64,000 nt of DNA. Source: Emticicia soli. Its GTDB lineage: Bacteria > Bacteroidota > Bacteroidia > Cytophagales > Spirosomataceae. Shown here piece by piece: positions 17,739-26,614 of the stretch. Every line of letters starts with the position of its first letter. Within the stretch, counting starts at the first letter, position 1. Location of the stretch: the NCBI RefSeq assembly GCF_037860775.1, contig NZ_JBBEWC010000001.1:496001-560000 (forward strand), in the 5' to 3' direction. Below the pieces are notes generated by a model. It was not told the origin of the DNA, did no database searches, and saw only the letters and a list, made by a program, of their open reading frames with translations. Position numbers and translations under genes: made by a program.

Positions 17739-20700
17739 ATGACCTTCAAAAACCTCTTTAAAAGCAAGGTTCCGCTTTTGCTTTTATCAATCGGTTTGGT
17801 TGTTTCGTGTATGCGAACTTCAACAACCAACAAACCCATTGTAGTTACCGAAGACCCCGTTCAAGCAGTTGCTAAAGCCAAAGAAATTCGTGAAAAAACA
17901 GCAGCTAAGCTGGCTGACGGACTACAAATGACACTTTGGGCTTCTGACTCCCTTGCTCCTGACCCTGTTGCCATGTCGATTGATGACTGGGGGCGTGTAT
18001 TTCTTACAAGAACAAATAGACAAAAAAACTCGGAGTTTGATATTCGTGGACACCGTGATTGGATGACACCTTCGATTGGCTTACAAACAGTAGAAGACCG
18101 CCGTGCATTTTTAAGAAGCACTTTTGCTCCTGAAAAAAGCAACGAAAACTCATGGTTGAAAGACCTTAACGAAGATGGCTCGCATGACTGGAAAGACTTA
18201 GCCGTTGAAAAAGATGAAATCTGGCGTTTAGAAGACAAAAACGGTGATGGTCTTGCCGATGTTTCAACCCGTATTCTGAACGATTTTCATGACGAAATTA
18301 CTGACGTAGCAGGTGGCATATTGGCTCGTGAAGATGATATGTTTGTTGGTATAGCTCCTGACGTGTGGCGCTTAAAAGACACCAACGGCGATGGTATCAT
18401 TGATTCAAAAACATCTATCAGTCACGGTTATGGTGTACATATTGGTTTCAGTGGCCACGGTATGTCTGGTTTGATTGAAGGCCCAGATGGCCGAATCTAC
18501 TGGAATATCGGTGATATTGGTGCCAACATCACAACCAAAGATGGTAAGAAACATGAGCATCCTAACTCAGGTATTATTGCACGCTCGAACCCTGATGGTA
18601 GCGATTTTGAAATTTTTGCGGCCGGACTTAGAAACACCCACGAGTTTGTTTTTGACGAATATGGTAACCTCATTTCGTCAGACAACGATGGTGACCACCC
18701 AGGTGAAAGCGAAAGATTGGTACACGTAGTTGAAGGTTCTGACGCCGGATGGCGTTCAAACTGGCAATATGGTAAATACACCGACCCTAAAAACAACAAA
18801 TACAAAGTTTGGATGGACGAAGGTTTATCAAAACCACGTTGGGACGGACAAGCGGCTTATATTATTCCGCCAATCAGAAATTACCACAATGGCCCAACCG
18901 GTATGGTTTACAACCCAGGTACGGCACTAGGTAAAGAGTGGAAAAACAAATTCTTCCTTGTTGAATTTGTGGGTGCGCCTAACCGCTCGCACATCTGGTC
19001 GTTTGGCCTTAAGCCAAAAGGCGCTTCTTTTGATTTTGAGAGCGAAAAAGACGTAGTAAGCGGTATTTTGCCAACTGGTATCCGTTTCGGCCCAGATGGT
19101 GCACTATATGTTGCTGACTGGATTAATGGTTGGGGTACTAAAAACTACGGTAGAGTTTGGAAAATTGACGTAGCGGCCGACAAAAACGACCTGAAAGCAC
19201 AAAGAGAAGAAACCAAACGACTGATACAATTAAAATACCCTGCGCAAACCGACGATATGTTGTATTCTTTGTTGATGAACGTAGATATGCGTATCAGACA
19301 AAAAGCACAATTTGAGTTAGCGAAAAGAGATAAAAGAGGCTTTGTAGTATTTAATAAAGCAATTGCCCAAAGAGAAAACCAATTGGCTCGTGTGCATGCT
19401 ATCTGGGGTATTGGCCAGCTAACGCGCATGAATGCCTCTTATGCTACACCACTAGCAGAATTGTTGACAGATAAAGATGAAGAAATTATAGCGCAGGCAG
19501 CCAAAATCATTGGCGATGCCCGTGTTAAATCTCTAAGCTCACAATTGATACCATTGCTTAAAAGCTCAAATCCTCGTGTAAGATTCTTTGCTGCAGAGGC
19601 ACTGGGCAGAACTGCAAATCAAGATGCAGTACAACCGTTGATAGACTTATTGAAAGCAAATAACGATGAAGACGTGTATATCAGACACGCTGCCGTTTTG
19701 GCTCTATCAAGAATTGGTAAAGCTGAACCTATTATCGCATTATCGAGCAACCCAAGCAAGGCATTAAGAACTGCAGCAGTTTTGGTGTTAAGAAAACTGA
19801 AAGACCCTAAAATCAGTGTTTTCTTGAATGACTCTGACGAATACATTGTAGCAGAAGCGGCAAGAGCTATCAACGACGATTTATCTATCGTACCAGCTTT
19901 ACCTGCATTAGCAGCTACTTTGAAAGAAACCCGTTTTAAATCGGAGGTTATTCTCAGAAGAGCTATTAATGCTGCACTTAGAGTAGGCGGTGCACAAGAA
20001 TTAGATATGTTGATTGCCTTTGCAAAAAGAACTGATATTAAAGATGAAATAAAAGCAGAAGCTTTGGCTACATTAGGTTCTTGGGCAAGTCCATCGGTAC
20101 TTGACCGTGTAGATGGCCGTTACCGTGGTAAGTTAGAGAGAGATGGCGCATTAGCTAAAAGTAAATTGCAACCACATATCGCAGAATTTTTGAAAGAGAA
20201 AAATCCTGAAACTCAGATTGCGATTGCAGGTTTATTGGCTGATTTGAATATTACTGATGCTAACAGCCAATTAGTAGCTATTTATAATGCCAGCACCGAT
20301 ACAAAAGTAAAAACTGCTGTGCTTGCTGCCTTAAATACCTTGAAGTATCCTGAAATGGATACAATCATGAAAAAAGGTATGGACGATAAAGACGAAAACG
20401 TAAGAACTGCAGCTTTAGGTTTACTAAACAACTCGAATGTAACGAAAGAATCTCTTCCAACAATTGTTAATTCTATCTTCAGCAAAGGAAGTATCAAAGA
20501 ACAACAACAAATGTTGGTTGTATTAGCTAAGATGGATGCAGATAAAACACAGGTAATCTTAGATAATTTGGTTACACAATTAATCGATAAAAAATTATCG
20601 CCAAATATTGCACTAGAGTTAAAAGAAGCTGTTGACGCAACAGGTTCTGAAACGCTGAAAGCTAAATTGGCTGCCAATAGTGCCAACAATTCACCAATGG

Positions 20701-21143
20701 ACGAGTTTAAAGATGCTTTGTTCGGTGGGAATCGTTTTGCAGGTCGCCAGTATTTCAACACTAACTCTACGGGGCAGTGTGTGAGATGTCACTCTCTTGG
20801 TGGTAATGGTGGCACTGTTGGGCCTCCGTTAACACACATTGGCGATGTTTTGAGCCGTGAGCAAATCTTACAAGCACTAATTGAGCCAAGTGCCAGAATC
20901 TCACCAGGTTTTGGAGCCGTAACGATTAAACTGAAAGACGGGCAAGAAGTAACCGGAACATTGGCAAAAGAAACAGAAACAGAATTGACTATTAATACGT
21001 CTGATGCTGAGCCGCTGGTTATTCCGGTAGCAAGAATCGCCAAAAGAGAAAACATGCCATCGGCAATGCCTCCAATGGGAATGTTGATGTCGAAGCGTGA
21101 AATCAGAGATATGGTAGAATTTTTGTCTAATCTGAAAAAGTAA
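17739..21143 (+). CDS. Large lipoprotein: sorbosone-dehydrogenase-like propeller, HEAT repeats, C-terminal cytochrome c
   Basis: 1134 aa. It has a signal peptide with lipobox (IGLVVSC, Cys24). The first half is a propeller of the membrane-bound dehydrogenase type described in Planctomycetes and Verrucomicrobia (PDGRIYWNIGDIGAN, DGDHPGESERLVHVVEGSDAGWRSNWQYG, PDGALYVADWING). Residues about 500-960 are HEAT-like helical repeats (VRFFAAEALGRTANQDAVQPLIDLL and similar). The C-terminal module contains a single haem-attachment site CVRCH (Cys1014, Cys1017, His1018) followed by GGTVGPPLTHIGDVLSREQILQALIEPSA, the Pirellula/Verrucomicrobium-type haem domain. It is probably a periplasmic or surface oxidoreductase acting on a sugar or alcohol, with electrons leaving through the haem. 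The substrate is unknown. Confidence 0.9.
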   Translation: MTFKNLFKSKVPLLLLSIGLVVSCMRTSTTNKPIVVTEDPVQAVAKAKEIREKTAAKLADGLQMTLWASDSLAPDPVAMSIDDWGRVFLTRTNRQKNSEFDIRGHRDWMTPSIGLQTVEDRRAFLRSTFAPEKSNENSWLKDLNEDGSHDWKDLAVEKDEIWRLEDKNGDGLADVSTRILNDFHDEITDVAGGILAREDDMFVGIAPDVWRLKDTNGDGIIDSKTSISHGYGVHIGFSGHGMSGLIEGPDGRIYWNIGDIGANITTKDGKKHEHPNSGIIARSNPDGSDFEIFAAGLRNTHEFVFDEYGNLISSDNDGDHPGESERLVHVVEGSDAGWRSNWQYGKYTDPKNNKYKVWMDEGLSKPRWDGQAAYIIPPIRNYHNGPTGMVYNPGTALGKEWKNKFFLVEFVGAPNRSHIWSFGLKPKGASFDFESEKDVVSGILPTGIRFGPDGALYVADWINGWGTKNYGRVWKIDVAADKNDLKAQREETKRLIQLKYPAQTDDMLYSLLMNVDMRIRQKAQFELAKRDKRGFVVFNKAIAQRENQLARVHAIWGIGQLTRMNASYATPLAELLTDKDEEIIAQAAKIIGDARVKSLSSQLIPLLKSSNPRVRFFAAEALGRTANQDAVQPLIDLLKANNDEDVYIRHAAVLALSRIGKAEPIIALSSNPSKALRTAAVLVLRKLKDPKISVFLNDSDEYIVAEAARAINDDLSIVPALPALAATLKETRFKSEVILRRAINAALRVGGAQELDMLIAFAKRTDIKDEIKAEALATLGSWASPSVLDRVDGRYRGKLERDGALAKSKLQPHIAEFLKEKNPETQIAIAGLLADLNITDANSQLVAIYNASTDTKVKTAVLAALNTLKYPEMDTIMKKGMDDKDENVRTAALGLLNNSNVTKESLPTIVNSIFSKGSIKEQQQMLVVLAKMDADKTQVILDNLVTQLIDKKLSPNIALELKEAVDATGSETLKAKLAANSANNSPMDEFKDALFGGNRFAGRQYFNTNSTGQCVRCHSLGGNGGTVGPPLTHIGDVLSREQILQALIEPSARISPGFGAVTIKLKDGQEVTGTLAKETETELTINTSDAEPLVIPVARIAKRENMPSAMPPMGMLMSKREIRDMVEFLSNLKK

Positions 21144-21159
21144 TTAGCTTTATATCCTG

Positions 21160-21200
21160 AAAAGGCTTTCTAAGTTCGAAATGCTTAGAAAGCCTTTTTT
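21160..21200 (+). terminator. Terminator of the cytochrome lipoprotein gene
   Basis: A perfect 15-bp stem (21160-21174 with 21184-21198) ending in a T run; 17 bp after the stop. Confidence 0.88.
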
Positions 21201-21233
21201 GTTTATGAGTATACTTTAACAACCTATGAAACC

Positions 21234-22592
21234 TTGAAAGGTATTTTGCATACCGTCCTGTTTACAATCTTATCTATATCGCTGGCTTTCGGCCAGAACG
21301 ACCAGTGTATTGGTCCCAATATAGGTACAGGTGCTTTGTACACCCAACGCACTGTTGGTTGTGTACCCTTTACTGTACAGATTGAAAAAACAGACGAGAA
21401 CTCTACCGACAATCAGTATATTTTTAAATACACAGGCGGCCCGCCTGTGAATGCCGTAACACAAAGAACTTACACTTATACACAGCCGGGGGCTTATAAG
21501 CTCATGCAGATTTCTTACAGAAAAGATACAAAACAAGAGCTACGCATTTGTACTATTATTACTGTATTAGATACCGCACATATTGAAATTAACCCCAAAA
21601 TATGTGATAATACAATTAGCTTAAATCTGAACGACGAAAGAAAAAACGGAACAATTCCGTATGATTTCTGCTATATCAATTGGGGTGATGGTTCAACTTC
21701 AGAAAAAGTAAACTTACCCTCGGTATCAATTACTCATATTTATACCGACAAATCAGCCAGAAAAATTAATGTGAAAGGTGGCTATATTGTAGATAACTGC
21801 GGAGGTACCAGTAGCATAAACTTACAATTTCCTACCATAAGCGAACCTAAAATACAAGAACTTGTTAAAACAGGAGAAAATAAGTTTACCCTCAGTTTTA
21901 ATAACGAAACGGGAGACGATTATACAGTTTTGGCTGATGGAAATGTGCTCCTGACCCAAAAAGGAAAATTAGGACAAGAACGGGTTTCATTTGAACACAA
22001 TAATATAAATGCGTGCTATCGTGTTCAATTACAAAATTCATGTTTTACCAATACAATATCAAAAGAGGTTTGTGATATTGGTTTTAGCGTAAAATCTATA
22101 ATTGATGGCAATGAGCTTATGTGGAGTAATCCCTCACGTATGCCTATCAAAGACTTTATACTTACTAAAAACAATACTATTGATATTCCACTTAGTGGGA
22201 CTTCCTATCCGGATAACGAAGTAGACTGTAATGAAGAAGTTTGTTATCAGGTGCGTTTTAAAACTAATGAAAGTGTTTTTATTGGCGAGAAGCTATGCAT
22301 TAAAAATACAATGATTCCATGTGGAACACTTAAGCCTATCCACATTCCATCAGCATTTAGCCCCAATAACGATGGCATTAATGATAAATTATTCCTGTTT
22401 GGTGATTTAGAGAAGTTCATTAGCCTGAAAATTTTTAATCGGCGAGGGCACGTAGTAAAGCAAATTGATTATCCTTACGAAGCCTGGAACGGCGACGACC
22501 TCCCTGCAGGTATTTATGAATATCTCTTAAAATTCAAGACTACATCTAAGCAAGAAAACACATTGCAGGGAACAATTACATTATTGAAATAA
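21234..22592 (+). CDS. Secreted protein with C-terminal type IX secretion (CHU_C/gliding-associated) domain
   Basis: 452 aa. The only plausible start is a TTG at 21234, giving a good signal peptide (MKGILHTVLFTILSISLAFGQ); no in-frame ATG precedes it. The body has PKD/fibronectin-like beta domains (INWGDGSTSEKVNLPSVSITHIYTD). The end (about residues 365-452) is a gliding-motility-associated C-terminal domain: IPSAFSPNNDGINDKLFLFG, LKIFNRRGHVVKQ, YEAWNGDDLPAGIYEYLLKF. That domain directs type IX secretion in this phylum (type B signal), so the product is expected on the cell surface or outside. An ATG at 21226 opens a three-codon frame (Met-Lys-Pro-stop) overlapping the TTG. The next gene converges from 30 bp away. 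Confidence 0.88.
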   Translation: MKGILHTVLFTILSISLAFGQNDQCIGPNIGTGALYTQRTVGCVPFTVQIEKTDENSTDNQYIFKYTGGPPVNAVTQRTYTYTQPGAYKLMQISYRKDTKQELRICTIITVLDTAHIEINPKICDNTISLNLNDERKNGTIPYDFCYINWGDGSTSEKVNLPSVSITHIYTDKSARKINVKGGYIVDNCGGTSSINLQFPTISEPKIQELVKTGENKFTLSFNNETGDDYTVLADGNVLLTQKGKLGQERVSFEHNNINACYRVQLQNSCFTNTISKEVCDIGFSVKSIIDGNELMWSNPSRMPIKDFILTKNNTIDIPLSGTSYPDNEVDCNEEVCYQVRFKTNESVFIGEKLCIKNTMIPCGTLKPIHIPSAFSPNNDGINDKLFLFGDLEKFISLKIFNRRGHVVKQIDYPYEAWNGDDLPAGIYEYLLKFKTTSKQENTLQGTITLLK

Positions 22593-22621
22593 AACAAATT
22601 TTAATTTTCTTGTAATGGTTC

Positions 22622-23953
22622 TTACTGAAACTTAACTACCACCTGCATAGACTTCGATACTGGTTTATCGTCGTTAGTAGCCGGAAACCATTTAGGCCCG
22701 TTCTTTATAATTCTAATAGCCTCTTCATCACAACCAAAGCCCAGGCTTCTTATAATAGTAAAGTCTGATAATTCACTTTTTTCGTTTACAACAAAACTTA
22801 CTATTACTCGCCCTTTAACATTATACTGCCTTGCTCTTGGTGGCAGTTTGGTGTTTTCTTTCAGGTAAACTTCGTATGCTTCCCAGCCAAATTCGGGCTT
22901 GGCATTAGTAGCTGTTTTTTCGAACATCACTTCATTAGGGCTAGTAACCGAAACTTTTGGTTTGCTTGGCATATAAAAACTGCGCTCACTATACACAATT
23001 TTGCCCGGCAGGTTATTCTTTAATGGCACTTCCATCTGCGGCATAGTAAGACTATTGAAAACCACTATATCACTTCTCCGGGCATCTTTTAAACTAAACT
23101 TACCCTCTTCATCTGTTTTAACACCATCTGCTTTTCCCTTTATGTTAACCGTTACATCTTTCATTGGTTCGTTGTCTTCGTTTACCACAATGCCCGATAT
23201 TGAAGCTCTTGCCAAACGAGCAGCGCCGGTTGCAGCTATGTTATCAGTATATGTATGGTCTTTATCTGCCACCTCTTTTTTCTCGATAGGCATTGCTACC
23301 GGCGCAGCCGCTACCTGTGGCGGTGCTTCTGCTAGTTTTTCGGTTTCTTTAGTATAAGTGCTATATTTTGCTTGTGGTGCATCTATCACAGCAGTTGCTT
23401 GTTCTTCTTTTAATACTGCCTGTGCTTTATTTGTACTAACTGCACTTCGTTTTTGGTGCACTTGTGGGGCTAATGCATCCTGTTTTCTATTTAGGGCGGT
23501 TTTATCTTCTTCGGCTATTGGAGCACTGGCTATTGGTTCTGATAAATTTTCTTTCGGCTCAAGCTTTTCTATCGGCACCAAAGCAGTAGTATCTTCATTT
23601 TGATTACTCTCTAGCAAATAATATGTTCCGCCAAAAACTAGCAACATAGCAGCCGCAATGCTAATCGGTTTCCAGATTCTAATAATATCGAAACCAACAG
23701 CAGGTTTACTTATTGGGGTTTCGAGTCTCTTACCTAATCTTGCCTTTAAGTCAGAAATATTGGTTTCAGTAGAAACTTTATCTTTTTTGATTTTCGATAT
23801 ACCCTCTACCGCATCGGCATAGAAAGGCTGTTCGAGCAGAATTTTTTCTACCCGATGCATTTCCTGAAAAGTCATTTCTCCGGCCTCGTACCGTCTCAGG
23901 TCTTCGGCTGTAAGAACATTTTCAGTAACCGAACTATACTTTTTCTTTGCCAT
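22622..23953 (-). CDS. Membrane protein with carboxypeptidase-regulatory and TonB C-terminal domains, partner of the ECF sigma factor
   Basis: 443 aa. A cytoplasmic N-terminal region (residues 1-90: LTAEDLRRYEAGEMTFQEMHRVEKILLEQ) is followed by one transmembrane helix (about 95-112, SIAAAMLLVFGGTYYLL). Then come a low-complexity periplasmic linker, a CarboxypepD-regulatory-like domain (ISGIVVNEDNEPMKDVTVNIKGKADGVKTDEEGKFSL) and a TonB C-terminal domain (VKGRVIVSFVVNEKSELSDFTIIRSLGFGCDEEAIRII). Its first base is the last base of the sigma-factor stop (TAATG), so the two are tightly coupled. The position and the short cytoplasmic N-terminus suggest it restrains the sigma factor like an anti-sigma protein while the periplasmic part senses or transmits envelope signals. 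This role is inferred; a classic zinc anti-sigma motif is absent. Confidence 0.85.
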   Translation of the reverse strand: MAKKKYSSVTENVLTAEDLRRYEAGEMTFQEMHRVEKILLEQPFYADAVEGISKIKKDKVSTETNISDLKARLGKRLETPISKPAVGFDIIRIWKPISIAAAMLLVFGGTYYLLESNQNEDTTALVPIEKLEPKENLSEPIASAPIAEEDKTALNRKQDALAPQVHQKRSAVSTNKAQAVLKEEQATAVIDAPQAKYSTYTKETEKLAEAPPQVAAAPVAMPIEKKEVADKDHTYTDNIAATGAARLARASISGIVVNEDNEPMKDVTVNIKGKADGVKTDEEGKFSLKDARRSDIVVFNSLTMPQMEVPLKNNLPGKIVYSERSFYMPSKPKVSVTSPNEVMFEKTATNAKPEFGWEAYEVYLKENTKLPPRARQYNVKGRVIVSFVVNEKSELSDFTIIRSLGFGCDEEAIRIIKNGPKWFPATNDDKPVSKSMQVVVKFQ

Positions 23954-24528
23954 TATTTATTCTTTTCCATACAAATTTTCAAATTCCGTTTACCATTCTG
24001 AATATAGCTTTTCACTTTGTTCATATCAAACCCAGTTTGTTCGGCTATTTCTTTATAGCATTTCTCTTGCAGGTAAAACAACTCTACACACGACTTCTGT
24101 TCAAACTCTAGTTTACCAATGCAATTTTCCAATTTCTGTAAATCACCCTCCAAATCTATTGTTTCATCTGATAGATGCACAAAAGGCTCGTTTTCCATAA
24201 ATTCATCATCAGAAATTTGCAAACCACCAACTTCTACTTTCCTCACCCGTAGTTGCATCAAACAATAGTTGCGGGCTACACTATGCAGCCAGTTTTTAAA
24301 ATTACTTATCTGGTGCTTTTTCAAATCTTCTACCAACTGCTCAAAAATCTCCATCGTGGCATCTTTGCTTTCTTCTTCGTTACGCAGGTACTTGTAGCAA
24401 ATCGAGAAAACCATTTCCATGTTTCTCTCATACAACTCTCCAAGCACGTTCAAATCGCCACTTGCCTGATAGGCCGCTATATATTCAGCATCAGTCTGGG
24501 GCTTAGATTTACGTTTGAAAAATTGCAT
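23953..24528 (-). CDS. ECF-type RNA polymerase sigma factor
   Basis: 191 aa. Region 2 (LGELYERNMEMVFSICYKYLRNEEESKDATMEIFEQLVEDLKK) and region 4 (LPIN-equivalent KLEFEQKSCVELFYLQEKCYKEIAEQTGFDMNKVKSYIQNGKRNLK) of a group 4 sigma-70 are both clear. It overlaps the next gene by one base. The divergent VWA-protein gene starts 167 bp away and is a natural candidate target. Such sigma/partner pairs usually control envelope functions. Confidence 0.94.
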   Translation of the reverse strand: MQFFKRKSKPQTDAEYIAAYQASGDLNVLGELYERNMEMVFSICYKYLRNEEESKDATMEIFEQLVEDLKKHQISNFKNWLHSVARNYCLMQLRVRKVEVGGLQISDDEFMENEPFVHLSDETIDLEGDLQKLENCIGKLEFEQKSCVELFYLQEKCYKEIAEQTGFDMNKVKSYIQNGKRNLKICMEKNK

Positions 24529-24556
24529 GCGTTATGGTTTTCGGAGCTTGGTAAGA

Positions 24557-24564
24557 CAAATTTA
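24557..24564 (-). promoter_or_regulatory. TAnnTTTG element for the sigma-factor gene
   Basis: TAAATTTG on the minus strand, 28 bp before the sigma-factor ATG. Confidence 0.45.
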
Positions 24565-24695
24565 ATTTTTTTCTAAAATTTTTATGGAATTTTTATGAAG
24601 TCTTCATCAATAGAGAAAATTACAAAGATTTCATGTTCTAACAACTCCCCAAGCCATGAAAACTTTCTGAAAACAATATTGGGGAAACTAAAATT

Positions 24696-26576
24696 ATGGG
24701 AATTAAAATATTGCTTCTGACTTTGACTCTTTTCTTAGGGTTCTTTTTTGTACAAGACCGCACAATTACAGGCACGGTTACTTCTGCCACCGATAATATG
24801 GCTTTGCCGGGTATTACGGTTACTATAAAAGGGACAAATAAAGGAACTACAACTGATGCTAATGGGAAATACAGCATTAAAATCTCGAATTTGCACAGCA
24901 CACTTGTTTTTCAAGGAATTGGGTTTACTACTGAAGAAGTAAAGATTAAGGAAAACAAATCTGTTTATGATGTAAAATTAAAAGATGCCGCTGCTAGCTT
25001 AGAAGAAGCTGTTGTAATAGGTTATAGCGTTGAAGGCTTACATAATACACAAAGGGTGTCGGTTCATAAATCAAAAATGGGAAGAGAAGCCTATGCAACA
25101 GCGCCAATGATGAACCAAATTGCGACAGCAGATTACAATACCGAAGAATATGGCACTTTTGAAGAGAATGTTTTTCATGAAACCAAGAAAGATGCACTGA
25201 CTACTTTTTCGATTGATGTTGACAGAGCTGCTTACAGCAATATGCGCAGAATGATTAATAGCGGACAATTACCGCCGAAAGATGCGATTCGGATTGAAGA
25301 AATGATTAATTACTTCGATTATGATTATAAACAACCAACAGGAAAAGACCCTGTGAGTTTTCAGACCGAAATATCTGATTCACCTTGGAACAAGGGTTTG
25401 AAATTGCTTCATATTGGTTTACAGGCTAAAAAAATACCAACCGATAATCTGCCTGCATCTAATCTGGTTTTTCTGATTGATGTGTCGGGTTCAATGAGCG
25501 ATTTTAATAAACTGCCTCTTTTGAAACAAGGGTTTAAACTTTTGGTTGACCAACTACGCCCTAAAGACCACGTAGCAATTGTAGTATATGCCGGAGCTGC
25601 CGGAATGGTATTGCCCTCAACCTCAGGTAAAGAAAAGACCAAAATAAAAGAAGCACTTGAAAATCTGCAAGCAGGTGGCTCAACAGCCGGAGGAGAGGGA
25701 ATAAAATTAGCTTATAAAATTGCTTTAGATAATTTTATAAAAGGTGGTAACAACCGTGTTATTTTAGCAACTGATGGCGACTTTAACATAGGAGCATCAA
25801 GCGAAGCTGATTTAAAGAGTATGATAGAAGAAAAAAGAGAATCGGGGGTGTATCTGAGTGTGTTAGGTTTTGGGATGGGTAATTATAAAGATAATAAGAT
25901 GGAAACACTTGCCGATAAAGGCAATGGCAACTATGCTTATATCGACGACCTACAAGAAGCCCAAAAAACATTTGTAACCGAATTTGGTGGTACGCTCTTT
26001 ACTGTTGCTAAAGATGTGAAACTACAACTGGAGTTTAATCCTAAATATGTAAAAGCATATCGTTTGATTGGCTATGAAAACCGTCACTTGAATAACGAAG
26101 ATTTTAACGATGATAAGAAAGATGCCGGAGATATGGGGTCGGGACATACAGTAACTGCCATTTATGAAATTATTCCGGCAGGAATCGAAAGCCTATATTT
26201 AAGCAAAGTTGACCCGCTGAAATATCAAGAATCTAAAAACCTATCGGATGTAGCAAACTCAAACGAAGTGCTTACCATAAAGCTACGCTTTAAACTCCCT
26301 GACGAAAAAACAAGTAAGCTAATGGAGGAAGTAGTTTATGACAAACATACAGCTTTTGACAAAACATCTGATAATTTCAGATTATCGGCTTCGGTTGCAG
26401 AGTTTGGTTTATTATTAAGACAATCAGCCTTTAAAGGCAATGCCAGTTTTGAACATATTATTGCTACGGCTAAATCGGCACGTGGCGAAGATGAGGAAGG
26501 CTACAGAGCCGAATTTATTAAGTTAGTAAAAACGGCTCAGTTATTATCAAACAAAGATTTGGCTAGAGATAAATAA
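24696..26576 (+). CDS. YfbK-like von Willebrand factor A domain protein with CarboxypepD-regulatory domain
   Basis: 626 aa. It has a hydrophobic N-terminus (MGIKILLLTLTLFLGFFFVQ) for export or anchoring. A carboxypeptidase-regulatory-like domain follows (about residues 25-105, ITGTVTSATDNMALPGITVTIKG). The YfbK-type segment TTFSIDVDRAAYSNMRRMINSGQLPPKDAIRIEEMINYF leads into a VWA domain with an intact MIDAS (LVFLIDVSGSM, then GGSTAGGEG, and ATDGDFNIG). The C-terminal region resembles DUF3520. Such proteins are surface or periplasmic adhesion and assembly factors. It is divergent from the ECF sigma operon and shares the CarboxypepD-type domain with the sigma factor's partner, which hints at one envelope-stress or assembly module. 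Confidence 0.9.
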   Translation: MGIKILLLTLTLFLGFFFVQDRTITGTVTSATDNMALPGITVTIKGTNKGTTTDANGKYSIKISNLHSTLVFQGIGFTTEEVKIKENKSVYDVKLKDAAASLEEAVVIGYSVEGLHNTQRVSVHKSKMGREAYATAPMMNQIATADYNTEEYGTFEENVFHETKKDALTTFSIDVDRAAYSNMRRMINSGQLPPKDAIRIEEMINYFDYDYKQPTGKDPVSFQTEISDSPWNKGLKLLHIGLQAKKIPTDNLPASNLVFLIDVSGSMSDFNKLPLLKQGFKLLVDQLRPKDHVAIVVYAGAAGMVLPSTSGKEKTKIKEALENLQAGGSTAGGEGIKLAYKIALDNFIKGGNNRVILATDGDFNIGASSEADLKSMIEEKRESGVYLSVLGFGMGNYKDNKMETLADKGNGNYAYIDDLQEAQKTFVTEFGGTLFTVAKDVKLQLEFNPKYVKAYRLIGYENRHLNNEDFNDDKKDAGDMGSGHTVTAIYEIIPAGIESLYLSKVDPLKYQESKNLSDVANSNEVLTIKLRFKLPDEKTSKLMEEVVYDKHTAFDKTSDNFRLSASVAEFGLLLRQSAFKGNASFEHIIATAKSARGEDEEGYRAEFIKLVKTAQLLSNKDLARDK

Positions 26577-26614
26577 AAACGAAAGCCCTGACGATGGTCA
26601 GGGCTTTCGTTTTT
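26575..26614. terminator. Perfect bidirectional terminator including both stop codons
   Basis: An 18-bp perfect stem (26575-26592 with 26597-26614) around a GATG loop, with A-run and T-run on either side. The VWA gene stop (26574-26576) and the lipoprotein gene stop (26613-26615 on the minus strand) both lie in the stem ends. Confidence 0.9.
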
